From Methylobacterium nonmethylotrophicum (lineage in GTDB: Bacteria > Pseudomonadota > Alphaproteobacteria > Rhizobiales > Beijerinckiaceae): 64,000 nt of DNA. Shown one piece after another: positions 25,401 through 32,889 of the stretch (the stretch's first letter is position 1; each line of letters starts with the position of its first letter). The DNA is taken from the NCBI RefSeq assembly GCF_004745635.1, contig NZ_SRLB01000004.1, forward strand, positions 372,001-436,000. The letters run 5' to 3'. The notes under the pieces were generated by a model, which saw nothing but the letters and a program-made list of their open reading frames with translations, was not told the origin of the DNA and ran no database searches. The position numbers and the translations under genes were made by a program.

Positions 25401-26420
25401 TCAGACCCGCACGGAATGATCGGCGACCCGGACCCGCTGCGGCAGGATCGCCCGGTCGGCGAGCCAGTCGGCCGCCTTCTGGAAATCGGCCAGGAAGGCG
25501 GCGTCGTCGGCCTCGTAGAAGCGGTTCCGGCGCTTGAGGCTGGCGAGGTGGTCACGCACGGCGTCGCCGTACTTGCCCTCCTTCTGGGCGATGGTCTCGG
25601 CCTCGACCGGGTTGTCGCTGATCCACTGCCCCTCGCGGGCATAGGCGTCGATCACCGCGCGGACGAGGGCGGAGTTCTTGGTCGCGAAGTCGCGCAAGGT
25701 GACGAGGGACGAGTAGTCGATCAGGAAGTCGAGGTCGGTGCCCTCGAAGAAGATGGTCTTGGCATCGTACTGGTCGCGGGCGATGTCGACGGCGGGCGTC
25801 CACATCGACCAGGCGTCGACCCGGCCCTGGCCGAAGGCCGGCGAGGCGTCCGGCGGGTTGAGGTACACGACCTCGACGGTCTTGCGGTCGACGCCGTGCT
25901 TCTCCAGCGCCGCGACCAGCAGGAACTCGCCGAGACCCGAGCGGTTCACCGCGACCTTCTTGCCGGCGAGGTCCTTCACCGACTCGATGCCGGAATTCTT
26001 CTTGACGATGATCGCCGTCGAGCGCGGCGCGTAGACGTTGTAGTTGGTGAAGACGAGGGGCGATCCGGCGATGATGGCGGCGAGCGCCGGGGTGGTGCTG
26101 CCCCAGAAGCCGAAATCGGCGCTGCCGCCGACCACGGCCTGCAGCGAGGGCGCGTGGTTGGGGAACGGGCCGACCCACTTCACCGTGATGCCCTGGTCGG
26201 CGAGGCTCTTCTCGAACGCGCCGCGCTCGCGGGCGATCAGCGGCAGGCCGCCCCGCCCCCAGCCGAGACGGACGGTGTCGGTGTTGCGGGTGCCAGTGTT
26301 GCCGGAGCTTTGCGCGCGGGCCGGATGCACGGCGAGCCCCGTGGCGGCGGCACTGATCGCCAGCCCGGCGCCCTGGATGAGCCGGCGCCGGTCGATTCCG
26401 GAACTGTCTGAGCGGGTCAT
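25401..26420 (-). CDS. ABC transporter substrate-binding protein, SsuA type, Tat-like signal
   Basis: 339 aa. The N terminus 'IDRRRLIQGAGLAISAAATGLAVHPARA' has the twin-arginine arrangement, so Tat export is likely. The mature part is an SsuA/NMT1-type binder: 'TVRLGWGRGGLPLIARERGAFEKSLADQGI', 'GSADFGFWGSTTPALAAI', 'DLAGKKVAVNRSGLGEFLLVAALEKHGV', 'VVYLNPPDASPAFGQGRVDAWSMWTP'. ATG 26420 is selected for the signal. It follows the ATPase gene by 34 bases. It binds an aliphatic sulfonate or similar organosulfur compound by inference from the family and the two downstream oxygenases. Confidence 0.88.
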   Translation of the reverse strand: MTRSDSSGIDRRRLIQGAGLAISAAATGLAVHPARAQSSGNTGTRNTDTVRLGWGRGGLPLIARERGAFEKSLADQGITVKWVGPFPNHAPSLQAVVGGSADFGFWGSTTPALAAIIAGSPLVFTNYNVYAPRSTAIIVKKNSGIESVKDLAGKKVAVNRSGLGEFLLVAALEKHGVDRKTVEVVYLNPPDASPAFGQGRVDAWSMWTPAVDIARDQYDAKTIFFEGTDLDFLIDYSSLVTLRDFATKNSALVRAVIDAYAREGQWISDNPVEAETIAQKEGKYGDAVRDHLASLKRRNRFYEADDAAFLADFQKAADWLADRAILPQRVRVADHSVRV

Positions 26421-26454
26421 GGGAGAAGGGTCCTGCGAAGGGATCGCGCGGGGG

Positions 26455-27150
26455 TCAGGCGGCGCGGGTGTGGAGGGTGACGCCGAGCTCGTCGAGGAGC
26501 TTGCCGCGCAACGGGGCCGGCCCCGACGCGGTCTCGGCGGCGACGTCATAGGAGGCGGCAATCCGGCCGTCGCGCATCACCAGGATGCGGTCGGCGATGG
26601 CGACCGCCTCGTCGACGTCGTGGGTGACCAGGAGGACGCCGGGCCGGTGGCGCGCCACCAGGTCCTTGATGAGGTCGTGCATCCGGATGCGAGTCAGCGC
26701 GTCGAGGGCAGCGAAGGGCTCGTCGAGGAGCAGCAGCCGCGGCTCGCGCACCAGGGCGCGGGCGAGCGCCACCCGCTGCGCCTGCCCGCCCGAGAGGTTG
26801 CGCGGCCAGTCGGTCTCGCGCCCGGCCAATCCCACCTCCCGCAGGGCCGCGACCGCCTGGTCGCGCGCCTGCGGCGTCTCGATCCCCAGGACGACGTTCT
26901 GCCAGAGCGGAGCCCAGGGCAGCAGCCGGTGCTCCTGGAACACCACCGCCGGCTGGGCGGGACCGTCGATCCGCCCGCCATCGACCGGGTCGAGGCCGGC
27001 CAGCGCCCGCAGCAGGGTGGTCTTGCCGCAGCCGCTCTCGCCGAGCAGGGCGACGAACTCGCCGAGCTCGATCCTGAGGTCGAGCCCGTCGAGGACGACC
27101 CGCTCGCCGTAGCGGCGGCGCAGGCCCCGGACGGTGACGGCGGCGCTCAT
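26455..27150 (-). CDS. ABC transporter ATP-binding protein, SsuB type
   Basis: 231 aa, compact SsuB size. Walker A GESGCGKTT, Q-loop 'VVFQEHRLLPWAPLWQNV', signature LSGGQAQR, Walker B 'LLLLDEPFAALD' and switch 'THDVDEA' are intact. The start MSAAVTVRGL overlaps the permease stop (ATGA at 27147-27150). It powers the second importer of the sulfur region. Confidence 0.92.
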   Translation of the reverse strand: MSAAVTVRGLRRRYGERVVLDGLDLRIELGEFVALLGESGCGKTTLLRALAGLDPVDGGRIDGPAQPAVVFQEHRLLPWAPLWQNVVLGIETPQARDQAVAALREVGLAGRETDWPRNLSGGQAQRVALARALVREPRLLLLDEPFAALDALTRIRMHDLIKDLVARHRPGVLLVTHDVDEAVAIADRILVMRDGRIAASYDVAAETASGPAPLRGKLLDELGVTLHTRAA

Positions 27151-28025
27151 CGGCGCTCTCCCTTGAAGGACGGGGTTTTGGCGTAGTTCGGGTGCCAGGC
27201 GAGCAGCCGGCGCTCCAGCGCCCGGGCAATGCCGTCGGCGATCACGCCGATCGCCGCGTAGATGACGATGGTCAGCACGATGACGTTGGTCTGCAGGAAC
27301 TCGCGGGCATCCATCGCCAGGAAGCCGATGCCCTTGGTGGTGGCGATGGTCTCGGCGATGACGAGCGCCAGCCAGGCGACGGCGAGCGCGTAGCGCACGC
27401 CGGTCAGGATCGACGGCATCGCGCCCGGCAGGATGATCCTGGTGATGCGCCCGCGGAGCTTGAGCCCCGTGACCTTCGCGACCTCGAGGAGCTTCGGGTC
27501 GACCTGGCGGATGCCCAGCACCGTGTTGACGTAGATCGGGAACAAGACCCCGAGCGAGACCAGGAAGATCTTGCCGGCCTCGTCGACCCCGAACCACACG
27601 ATCACCAGCGGCAGGAGGGCGAGAAAGGGAATCGCCCGGATCATCTGGACCGAGCGGTCGAGCAGCGCCTCGGCGAGGCGCGAGAAGCCGACGAGCAGGC
27701 CGAGCCCGAAGCCGATGCCGCCGCCGATGAGAAAGCCGGTCGCGGCGCGCAGCAGGCTGTAGCCGAGATGCACGAACAGCGAGCCGTCGGCGGCGAGCGT
27801 CCAGGCGGTGGCGAGCACCGCGCTCGGCGCCGGCACCACCTGCCTGTTCACGCCGCCGAACCGGCAGAAGGCCTCCCAGGCCAGCGCGAAGGCGAGCGGC
27901 GCGAGCCAGGAGAGGACGACGAGCTCGCGCTCGCTCCAGGGCCTGGAGCGGGCCGCATGCGGGGCCGCCCGCAACTCGCCCGGGATTGCCCGATGCGCCT
28001 TGGTGGAGAGTTCGATCGCCATCAA
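27147..28025 (-). CDS. ABC transporter permease, SsuC type
   Basis: 292 aa, six membrane segments. The cytoplasmic coupling loop is visible as 'VDPKLLEVAKVTGLKLRGRITRIILPGAMPSILTGVRYALAVAWLALVIAE' (about residues 170-220, split here as the family hallmark). It is the first gene of a six-gene minus-strand operon running to 21119 (permease, ATPase, binding protein, LLM monooxygenase, SfnB/DszC-like, four-rhodanese). The start at 28025 is followed immediately by a second Met, and either could be used. The divergent neighbour is the PhoU-like gene. Confidence 0.9.
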   Translation of the reverse strand: MMAIELSTKAHRAIPGELRAAPHAARSRPWSERELVVLSWLAPLAFALAWEAFCRFGGVNRQVVPAPSAVLATAWTLAADGSLFVHLGYSLLRAATGFLIGGGIGFGLGLLVGFSRLAEALLDRSVQMIRAIPFLALLPLVIVWFGVDEAGKIFLVSLGVLFPIYVNTVLGIRQVDPKLLEVAKVTGLKLRGRITRIILPGAMPSILTGVRYALAVAWLALVIAETIATTKGIGFLAMDAREFLQTNVIVLTIVIYAAIGVIADGIARALERRLLAWHPNYAKTPSFKGERR

Positions 28026-28243
28026 TGCTCGCTTCGCTGTGCTCGCCCGCCGCCGATGCGCGCATGGCGCGCAGGCCGCGACGGGGTGACGTCCCGTCTG
28101 GTATTTTATTCGATCGAATTTGTAAACTATCGCTCGACGGATCCATGGACTCCGCCCTTTCGCCCTCGGAGATCGGCGTCGCCCCCTTGCAGGAAGTTAG
28201 CCGGCTTCCAGATCATCGCAGACGGTCACTCTGACGGGGGCGG
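28026..28243. promoter_or_regulatory. Divergent promoter region, sulfur operon / phosphate genes
   Basis: 218 bp between divergent genes. Positions 28100-28135 are AT-rich in a GC-rich background and contain the 12-bp perfect palindrome listed separately, so operators for the minus-strand sulfur operon most likely sit here. Confidence 0.45.
28108..28119. promoter_or_regulatory. Palindrome ATTCGATCGAAT, possible operator
   Basis: A 12-bp perfect palindrome within the AT-rich core of the divergent promoter region, 83 bases upstream of the permease start. It could bind a dimeric regulator. No second copy was noticed in front of the other sulfur operons. Confidence 0.3.
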
Positions 28244-28906
28244 ATGGGCATGCTGGGCTGGTTCCGGGCATTGATGCCGCGGGAGGACCGCTTCTTCGAC
28301 CTGTTCGAGCGGCATGCCCGCGCGCTGGTCGCCGGGGCCGAGGCGCTGGAGGCGCTGCTCGAGGGCGGTGAGGACGTGCCGCGCTGGTGCGGGCTCATCG
28401 CCGAGCGCGAGCAGGAGGCCGACGACATCGCCCGCGAGGTGCTGGAGGCGGTGCGCCGCAGCTTCATCACGCCCTTCGACCGCGGCGACATCAAGGACCT
28501 GATCCAGTCGATGGACGACGCCATCGACCAGATGAACCGCACCGCCAAGACGATCACGCTGTTCGAGGTGCGGACCTTCGATCCGGTCATGCGCGAGATG
28601 GGCGGCACGGTCCTGGAGGCCGCCCGGCTCACCGCCGAGGCGGTGCCGCTGCTGACCGCCATCGGCAAGCATTCCGGCCGCCTGACCGCGCTCACCGAGC
28701 GGGTGGTCCAGGTCGAGGGCCGCTCCGACGCGCTGCACGAGCAGGGCCTCAAGGCGCTCTACCACGCGCAACGGAGCGGCACCGAGCGCAGCGACCCGAT
28801 GGCCTACATCATCGGCAGCGAGATCCTCGGCCATCTCGAGGACGTGGTCGACCGTTTCGAGGACGTCGCCAACGAGATCAGCGCCATCGTGATCGAGAAC
28901 GTGTAG
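28244..28906 (+). CDS. PhoU-like / DUF47 phosphate transport accessory protein
   Basis: 220 aa, nearly all alpha-helical. Family marks are 'WFRALMPREDRFFDLFERHARALVAGAEALEALL', 'IAEREQEADDIAREVLEAVRRSFITPFDRGDIKDLIQSMDDAIDQMNRTAKT' (taken as short landmarks) and the final 'LGHLEDVVDRFEDVANEISAIVIENV'. The acidic E-x3-D and D-x3-D pairs are metal-binding in PhoU relatives. The gene precedes the Pit transporter by 11 bases, the usual pairing, and presumably regulates that transporter. The second Met at 28250 is an equally possible start. Confidence 0.88.
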   Translation: MGMLGWFRALMPREDRFFDLFERHARALVAGAEALEALLEGGEDVPRWCGLIAEREQEADDIAREVLEAVRRSFITPFDRGDIKDLIQSMDDAIDQMNRTAKTITLFEVRTFDPVMREMGGTVLEAARLTAEAVPLLTAIGKHSGRLTALTERVVQVEGRSDALHEQGLKALYHAQRSGTERSDPMAYIIGSEILGHLEDVVDRFEDVANEISAIVIENV

Positions 28907-28917
28907 GAGCGCTGATC

Positions 28918-29922
28918 GTGGAGGCCGCCCTCTCGCTGCCGGTGCTCGCCGGCCTGATCGCCGTCGCGCTCCTGTTCGACTTCCTCAACGGCCTGCACGA
29001 CGCCGCCAACTCGATCGCCACCATCGTCTCGACCCGGGTGCTGCGGCCGCAATACGCCGTGCTCTGGGCCGCGTTCTTCAACTTCATCGCCTTCCTGTTC
29101 TTCGGCCTGCACGTCGCCCAGACGCTCGGCACCGGCATCGTCGATGCGAGCCTCGTCGATGCGCGGGTGATCTTCGGCGCGCTTGCCGGCGCCATCGCCT
29201 GGAACGTGCTCACCTGGGTGCTCGGCATCCCGTCGAGCAGCTCGCACGCGCTCGTCGGCGGGCTCGTCGGGGCCGGGCTCGCCAAGGCCGGCTGGCAGGC
29301 GGTGGTCTGGGGCGGGCTCGGCAAGACCGCGGCCGCCATCGTGCTCTCGCCGCTGCTCGGCTTCGCGCTCGCCCTGCTCCTCGTCCTGATCGTCTCCTGG
29401 CTGTGCGTGCGCTCCACGCCCTTCGCGGTCGACCGCCGGTTCCGCTTCCTGCAATTCGTCTCCGCCTCGCTCTACTCCCTCGGCCACGGCGGCAACGACG
29501 CGCAGAAGACCATGGGCATCATCGCTGTGCTGCTGTTCAGCCAGGGCCATCTGGGATCCGAATTCCACGTGCCGCTCTGGGTGGTGCTGTCGTGCCAGGC
29601 GGCGATGGCCGCCGGCACGCTGCTCGGCGGCTGGCGGATCGTCCACACGATGGGCTCGCGCATCACCCGGCTGACCCCGATGCAGGGCTTCTGCGCCGAG
29701 ACCGGCGGGGCGCTCACCCTGTTCGGGGCGACCTGGCTCGGGGTGCCGGTCTCGACCACCCACACCATTACCGGCGCGATCGTCGGCGTGGGGGCGGCGC
29801 GGCGCACCTCGGCGGTGCGGTGGGGGATCGCGAGCGACATCGTGGTGGCCTGGGTGCTGACCCTGCCGGCGGCGGCCCTGATCGGCGCGGGCGCCTATGC
29901 CCTGACGGCCCTGGTGGCCTGA
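28918..29922 (+). CDS. pit: Inorganic phosphate transporter, PiT family
   Basis: 334 aa with about ten membrane segments. Both PiT signature repeats are present: 'LLFDFLNGLHDAANSIATIVSTRVL' near the N terminus and 'SASLYSLGHGGNDAQKTMGII' in the second half. The partner signatures 'GIPSSSSHALVGGLVGAGL' and 'GVPVSTTHTITGAIVGVGAARR' are also present. It imports phosphate (often as a metal-phosphate complex) by proton symport. The GTG at 28918 begins 11 bases after the PhoU-like stop, which matches the family N terminus. A Nudix gene follows after 8 bases. Confidence 0.92.
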   Translation: MEAALSLPVLAGLIAVALLFDFLNGLHDAANSIATIVSTRVLRPQYAVLWAAFFNFIAFLFFGLHVAQTLGTGIVDASLVDARVIFGALAGAIAWNVLTWVLGIPSSSSHALVGGLVGAGLAKAGWQAVVWGGLGKTAAAIVLSPLLGFALALLLVLIVSWLCVRSTPFAVDRRFRFLQFVSASLYSLGHGGNDAQKTMGIIAVLLFSQGHLGSEFHVPLWVVLSCQAAMAAGTLLGGWRIVHTMGSRITRLTPMQGFCAETGGALTLFGATWLGVPVSTTHTITGAIVGVGAARRTSAVRWGIASDIVVAWVLTLPAAALIGAGAYALTALVA

Positions 29923-29930
29923 GACCCGTC

Positions 29931-30452
29931 GTGCCGAAGCCGCAAAAGCCCCGGCCCCCGCCCAAACCCAAGAAGTCGGCCAAGGCCGCGAAAGCCAGGC
30001 GCGCGGCAAAGCCCCTGCGGCAGGTCGCGGCCCTGCCGGTTCGCCGCGACGCGGATGGCGGTGTCGAGGTGCTGCTGGTGACCTCGCGTGAGAGCCGGCG
30101 CTGGATCGCCCCGAAGGGCTGGCCGATGAAGGGCCGCAAGCCCCATCGCGCCGCTGCCATCGAGGCGCGGGAGGAGGCCGGCGTGATCGGGCGGATCGGC
30201 AAGGAGCCGGCCGGCCACTACACCTACGCCAAGCGCCTGCCGGACGGCGGCATGGTCCCGTGCCGGGTGGCGGTCTACGTCCTCGCCGTCACCGGCAGCC
30301 TGGACGACTGGCGCGAGAAGGGGCAGCGCGAGCTGCAATGGGTCAGCGGCGAGGCGGCGGCCGCGCTCGTCCAGGAGCCGGAACTGGCGGCCCTGATCCA
30401 CGACCTCGCCCGCTTGATGGACGTGGCGGCTGGCGATCCATCGGGGGGCTGA
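29931..30452 (+). CDS. Nudix hydrolase
   Basis: 173 aa. A Lys/Pro/Ala-rich N-terminal tail of ~30 residues precedes the Nudix fold: 'AALPVRRDADGGVEVLLVTSRESRRWIAPKGWPMKGRKPHRAAAIEAREEAGVIG' in landmarks, where the catalytic core E-x-x-E-E-x-G-V is intact. The first Glu of the classical box is Arg and the usual Arg is Ile, as in diphosphoinositol-polyphosphate-hydrolase-like members. Substrate unknown: diadenosine polyphosphates and similar pyrophosphates are candidates. The GTG start at 29931, just after the Pit stop, suggests co-transcription with the phosphate genes. Confidence 0.88.
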   Translation: MPKPQKPRPPPKPKKSAKAAKARRAAKPLRQVAALPVRRDADGGVEVLLVTSRESRRWIAPKGWPMKGRKPHRAAAIEAREEAGVIGRIGKEPAGHYTYAKRLPDGGMVPCRVAVYVLAVTGSLDDWREKGQRELQWVSGEAAAALVQEPELAALIHDLARLMDVAAGDPSGG

Positions 30453-30463
30453 GCGCGCGGCGC

Positions 30464-31726
30464 CTATCGCGGGCCGGCCGCGTCGGGCCGGCGCGGTGCG
30501 GCCCTGCCGAGATGGCGCGAGAGAGCGAGCATGAGCGGCACGACGGCGAGCGCCGTCGCGGCCGCCGCCACGGCCGCCCAGCGCGGGCCGGCGAGGTCGC
30601 CGAGGCGCCCGTAGAGGAGGGGTGCTGCGAGCGCGCTGCCCCCGAGGGTGAAGGTGTAGAACACCGCGAAGGCCTGCTCGACCCGGCCCCCCGGCGCGAG
30701 GTCCGGTACGGTGCCGTAGAGGACCGAGGAGGTGCCGTTCAGGAGCAGGCCCAGCAGCGGCAGCACGACGAGGGCGGGCCGGAGTGGCAGCCCGATCACC
30801 GCCAGGATCGCCGCCGCCGTCCCGACCTCGGTGAGGATGACGGTCCGGGTGACGCCGAACCGCTCTCCCAGGCGCCCGCAGATCGCCTTGCCGAGCGCGC
30901 CGCCGATGAACACCAGCGAGAGCGCGAGCCCGACGAGGGGCAGCGCCGCCCCCTTCTGCCCGAGCAGGAACGGCAGGTAGAGCAGGAAGGCGGGACGCGC
31001 GGCGTTGTCGAGCATGCCGATGGCGACGAGGAGCCCGAAGCCGGTGCGGCCGGTTTCCGACCCCCCCTTGCGGACCGCATGCCGCCTTTCGTCCGACGGC
31101 GCGTCCCGCGCGACGGGATCGCGGGGCAGCAGCAGGCCGACCGCCAGCGCGACGGCGGCGCCCGCCCCCGCCACGAGCCAGAGCGCCACGCGCCAATCCG
31201 CGAGCGTCATCAGCAGGCCCACCACGGGCGGCACCGCGGCTTTTCCCAGATCGCCCGCGAAGTTGTAGGTCCCGAGCGGCCCGCGGGCCGCTCGGCCGTA
31301 GGCCCGGGCGATCACCGCCGAGGCCAGGGGATGCTGCGTGCTGCAGCCGGCCCCGACGAGCAGGAGGGCGATGCCGAGACCGACGAGACCGCCCGACAGG
31401 CCGGCGAGGGCGTAGCCGGCGGCGCTCACGAGCGTGCCGAGCACCAGCATGGGGCGCGCGCCCCACAGCCGCGCGAGGTGGCTCGAGGGAATCTGCAGGG
31501 CCGCCAGCGAGCCGGTGCAGAGCGTGCGCAGGAGCGCGAGTGCGGCGTAGCCAAGGCCGAACTCCGCCTGCCAGACCGGCAGCAGCACGTAGATCAGGTC
31601 GGTGTAGCCGTCGTGCAGGGCGTGGTTGAGGCCGGCTGCCGCCAGGGTCCGCCCCGGCAGGCTCCGCCGCGGATCGTTGTCCGGCACGGTGGGATGGGGC
31701 GAGGCGAGATCGGGAGCGAGGGACAT
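30464..31726 (-). CDS. MFS transporter, fosmidomycin-resistance (Fsr)-like
   Basis: 420 aa with 12 membrane segments. The N-terminal pattern 'LNHALHDGYTDLIYVLLPVWQAEFGL' matches the G-x3-H-x2-D-x8-LLP motif of Fsr-type exporters. MFS loop motifs are seen at 'HLARLWGARPML' and 'GRLGERFGVTRTV'. It probably exports a small toxic compound or antibiotic. It is divergent from a LysR regulator with 95 bp between them, which suggests control by that regulator. Confidence 0.85.
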   Translation of the reverse strand: MSLAPDLASPHPTVPDNDPRRSLPGRTLAAAGLNHALHDGYTDLIYVLLPVWQAEFGLGYAALALLRTLCTGSLAALQIPSSHLARLWGARPMLVLGTLVSAAGYALAGLSGGLVGLGIALLLVGAGCSTQHPLASAVIARAYGRAARGPLGTYNFAGDLGKAAVPPVVGLLMTLADWRVALWLVAGAGAAVALAVGLLLPRDPVARDAPSDERRHAVRKGGSETGRTGFGLLVAIGMLDNAARPAFLLYLPFLLGQKGAALPLVGLALSLVFIGGALGKAICGRLGERFGVTRTVILTEVGTAAAILAVIGLPLRPALVVLPLLGLLLNGTSSVLYGTVPDLAPGGRVEQAFAVFYTFTLGGSALAAPLLYGRLGDLAGPRWAAVAAAATALAVVPLMLALSRHLGRAAPRRPDAAGPR

Positions 31727-31821
31727 CGGGCTTTCGCTGTCGTTTCCCTCGCACGATCGCGTCCTCGCACGCCCCTGACAAACGTCTTATCCTGACGCTC
31801 GCGTGAGGAAACCTGACCCGA
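31727..31821. promoter_or_regulatory. Divergent promoter region, MFS exporter / LysR regulator
   Basis: 95 bp shared by two divergent starts, the usual place for a LysR operator. Sequence around 31780-31800 ('CAAACGTCTTATCCTGACG') is the least GC-rich part. No clear palindrome was found. Confidence 0.4.
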
Positions 31822-32706
31822 ATGCACCGGCGCCTGCCGCCCCTGAACGCCCTGCGCGCCTTCGAGGCCGCGGGCCGCCACGCCAGCTTCACCCGCGCGG
31901 CCGCCGAGCTGGGCGTCAGCCACGGCGCGGTGAGCCGGCACGTGCAGGCCCTGGAGGCGTGGCTGCAGCTGCCCCTGTTCGAGCGGCACAACCGGCGCGT
32001 GGTCCTCACCGAGGTCGGGCGCCGCTACCTGGCGGAGATCGGCGCCGCCCTCGACCGCGTCGCGCTCGCGACCGCGCGCGAGGTGGAGCGCGGGCGGCCG
32101 CGCCTGCTGCGGGTGAACGCGCTCGCGACCTTCACCCTGCGCTGGCTGATCCCGCGCCTCTCCGCCTTCCAGCTCGCCAACCCGGCGGTCGAGGTCCGGC
32201 TGACCACCTCGAACGTTCCCCTCGCCCAGATCGCCGAGCCGTTCGACGTCGCCATTCGGGGCGGTCCGGACGCGCGGCCAGGCCATGTCGGGCGGCTCTT
32301 CCTGCCCGAGACCCGTATTCCGGTCTGCAGCCCGGGCCTGCTGCGGCGCCTCCCGCTCGCGGAGCCGGCGGAGTTGTGCCGCCACACCCTGCTGCATGCC
32401 GCAACGATGACGCAGGTCTGGCCGCAATGGCTGCGCGCCGCCGGCGTGCCGGACCTGCAGCCGCAGGCCTCGGTCACGCTCGAGCACTTCTACCTGACGC
32501 TCCAGGCGGCGCTGGACGGCCTCGGCGTGGCGATGGGCCCGGCGCGGCTGATCGCCGACGACGTGGCGGCCGGCCGGCTCACGCTGCCTTTTGCCGGCCC
32601 GTCGCTGCCGGCGCGCAGCTACCACACCTTCGTCCCCGAGACCCGCGCCGAGGATCCGGCCGTGCGCGCGTTCTGCGCCTGGCTTGTCGCGGCGGCGGGA
32701 GCCTGA
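31822..32706 (+). CDS. LysR-family transcriptional regulator, GcvA-like
   Basis: 294 aa. The N-terminal winged HTH is typical: 'LPPLNALRAFEAAGRHASFTRAAAELGVSHGAVSRHVQALEAWLQLPLFERHNRRVVLTEVGRRYL' (landmarks of the GcvA/AmpR group, including 'LNALRAFEAAGRH'). A periplasmic-binding-like effector domain (~95-294) has 'FDVAIRGGPDARPGHVGRLFLPE' and 'LEHFYLTLQAALDGLGVAMGP'. GAGGAA lies upstream of the ATG. It probably regulates the divergent MFS exporter; the effector is unknown. Confidence 0.9.
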   Translation: MHRRLPPLNALRAFEAAGRHASFTRAAAELGVSHGAVSRHVQALEAWLQLPLFERHNRRVVLTEVGRRYLAEIGAALDRVALATAREVERGRPRLLRVNALATFTLRWLIPRLSAFQLANPAVEVRLTTSNVPLAQIAEPFDVAIRGGPDARPGHVGRLFLPETRIPVCSPGLLRRLPLAEPAELCRHTLLHAATMTQVWPQWLRAAGVPDLQPQASVTLEHFYLTLQAALDGLGVAMGPARLIADDVAAGRLTLPFAGPSLPARSYHTFVPETRAEDPAVRAFCAWLVAAAGA

Positions 32707-32889
32707 AGCGGGGTCGTTCGCCGGACAGGGCCGGCGCCGCGTCGCCGGCGCGGTCGACGCTGCCGACCAGGTGCCGCATGCGGGCGTTCCGAAGCGCGAT
32801 CGCCGAACCGTCACACGGGGCCGGCAGGTCGGTCCCGGCGATCGCCCGAGGCGGCGTCGCACAGCCTGCCGCAGGCTCGAAACAGGCTC

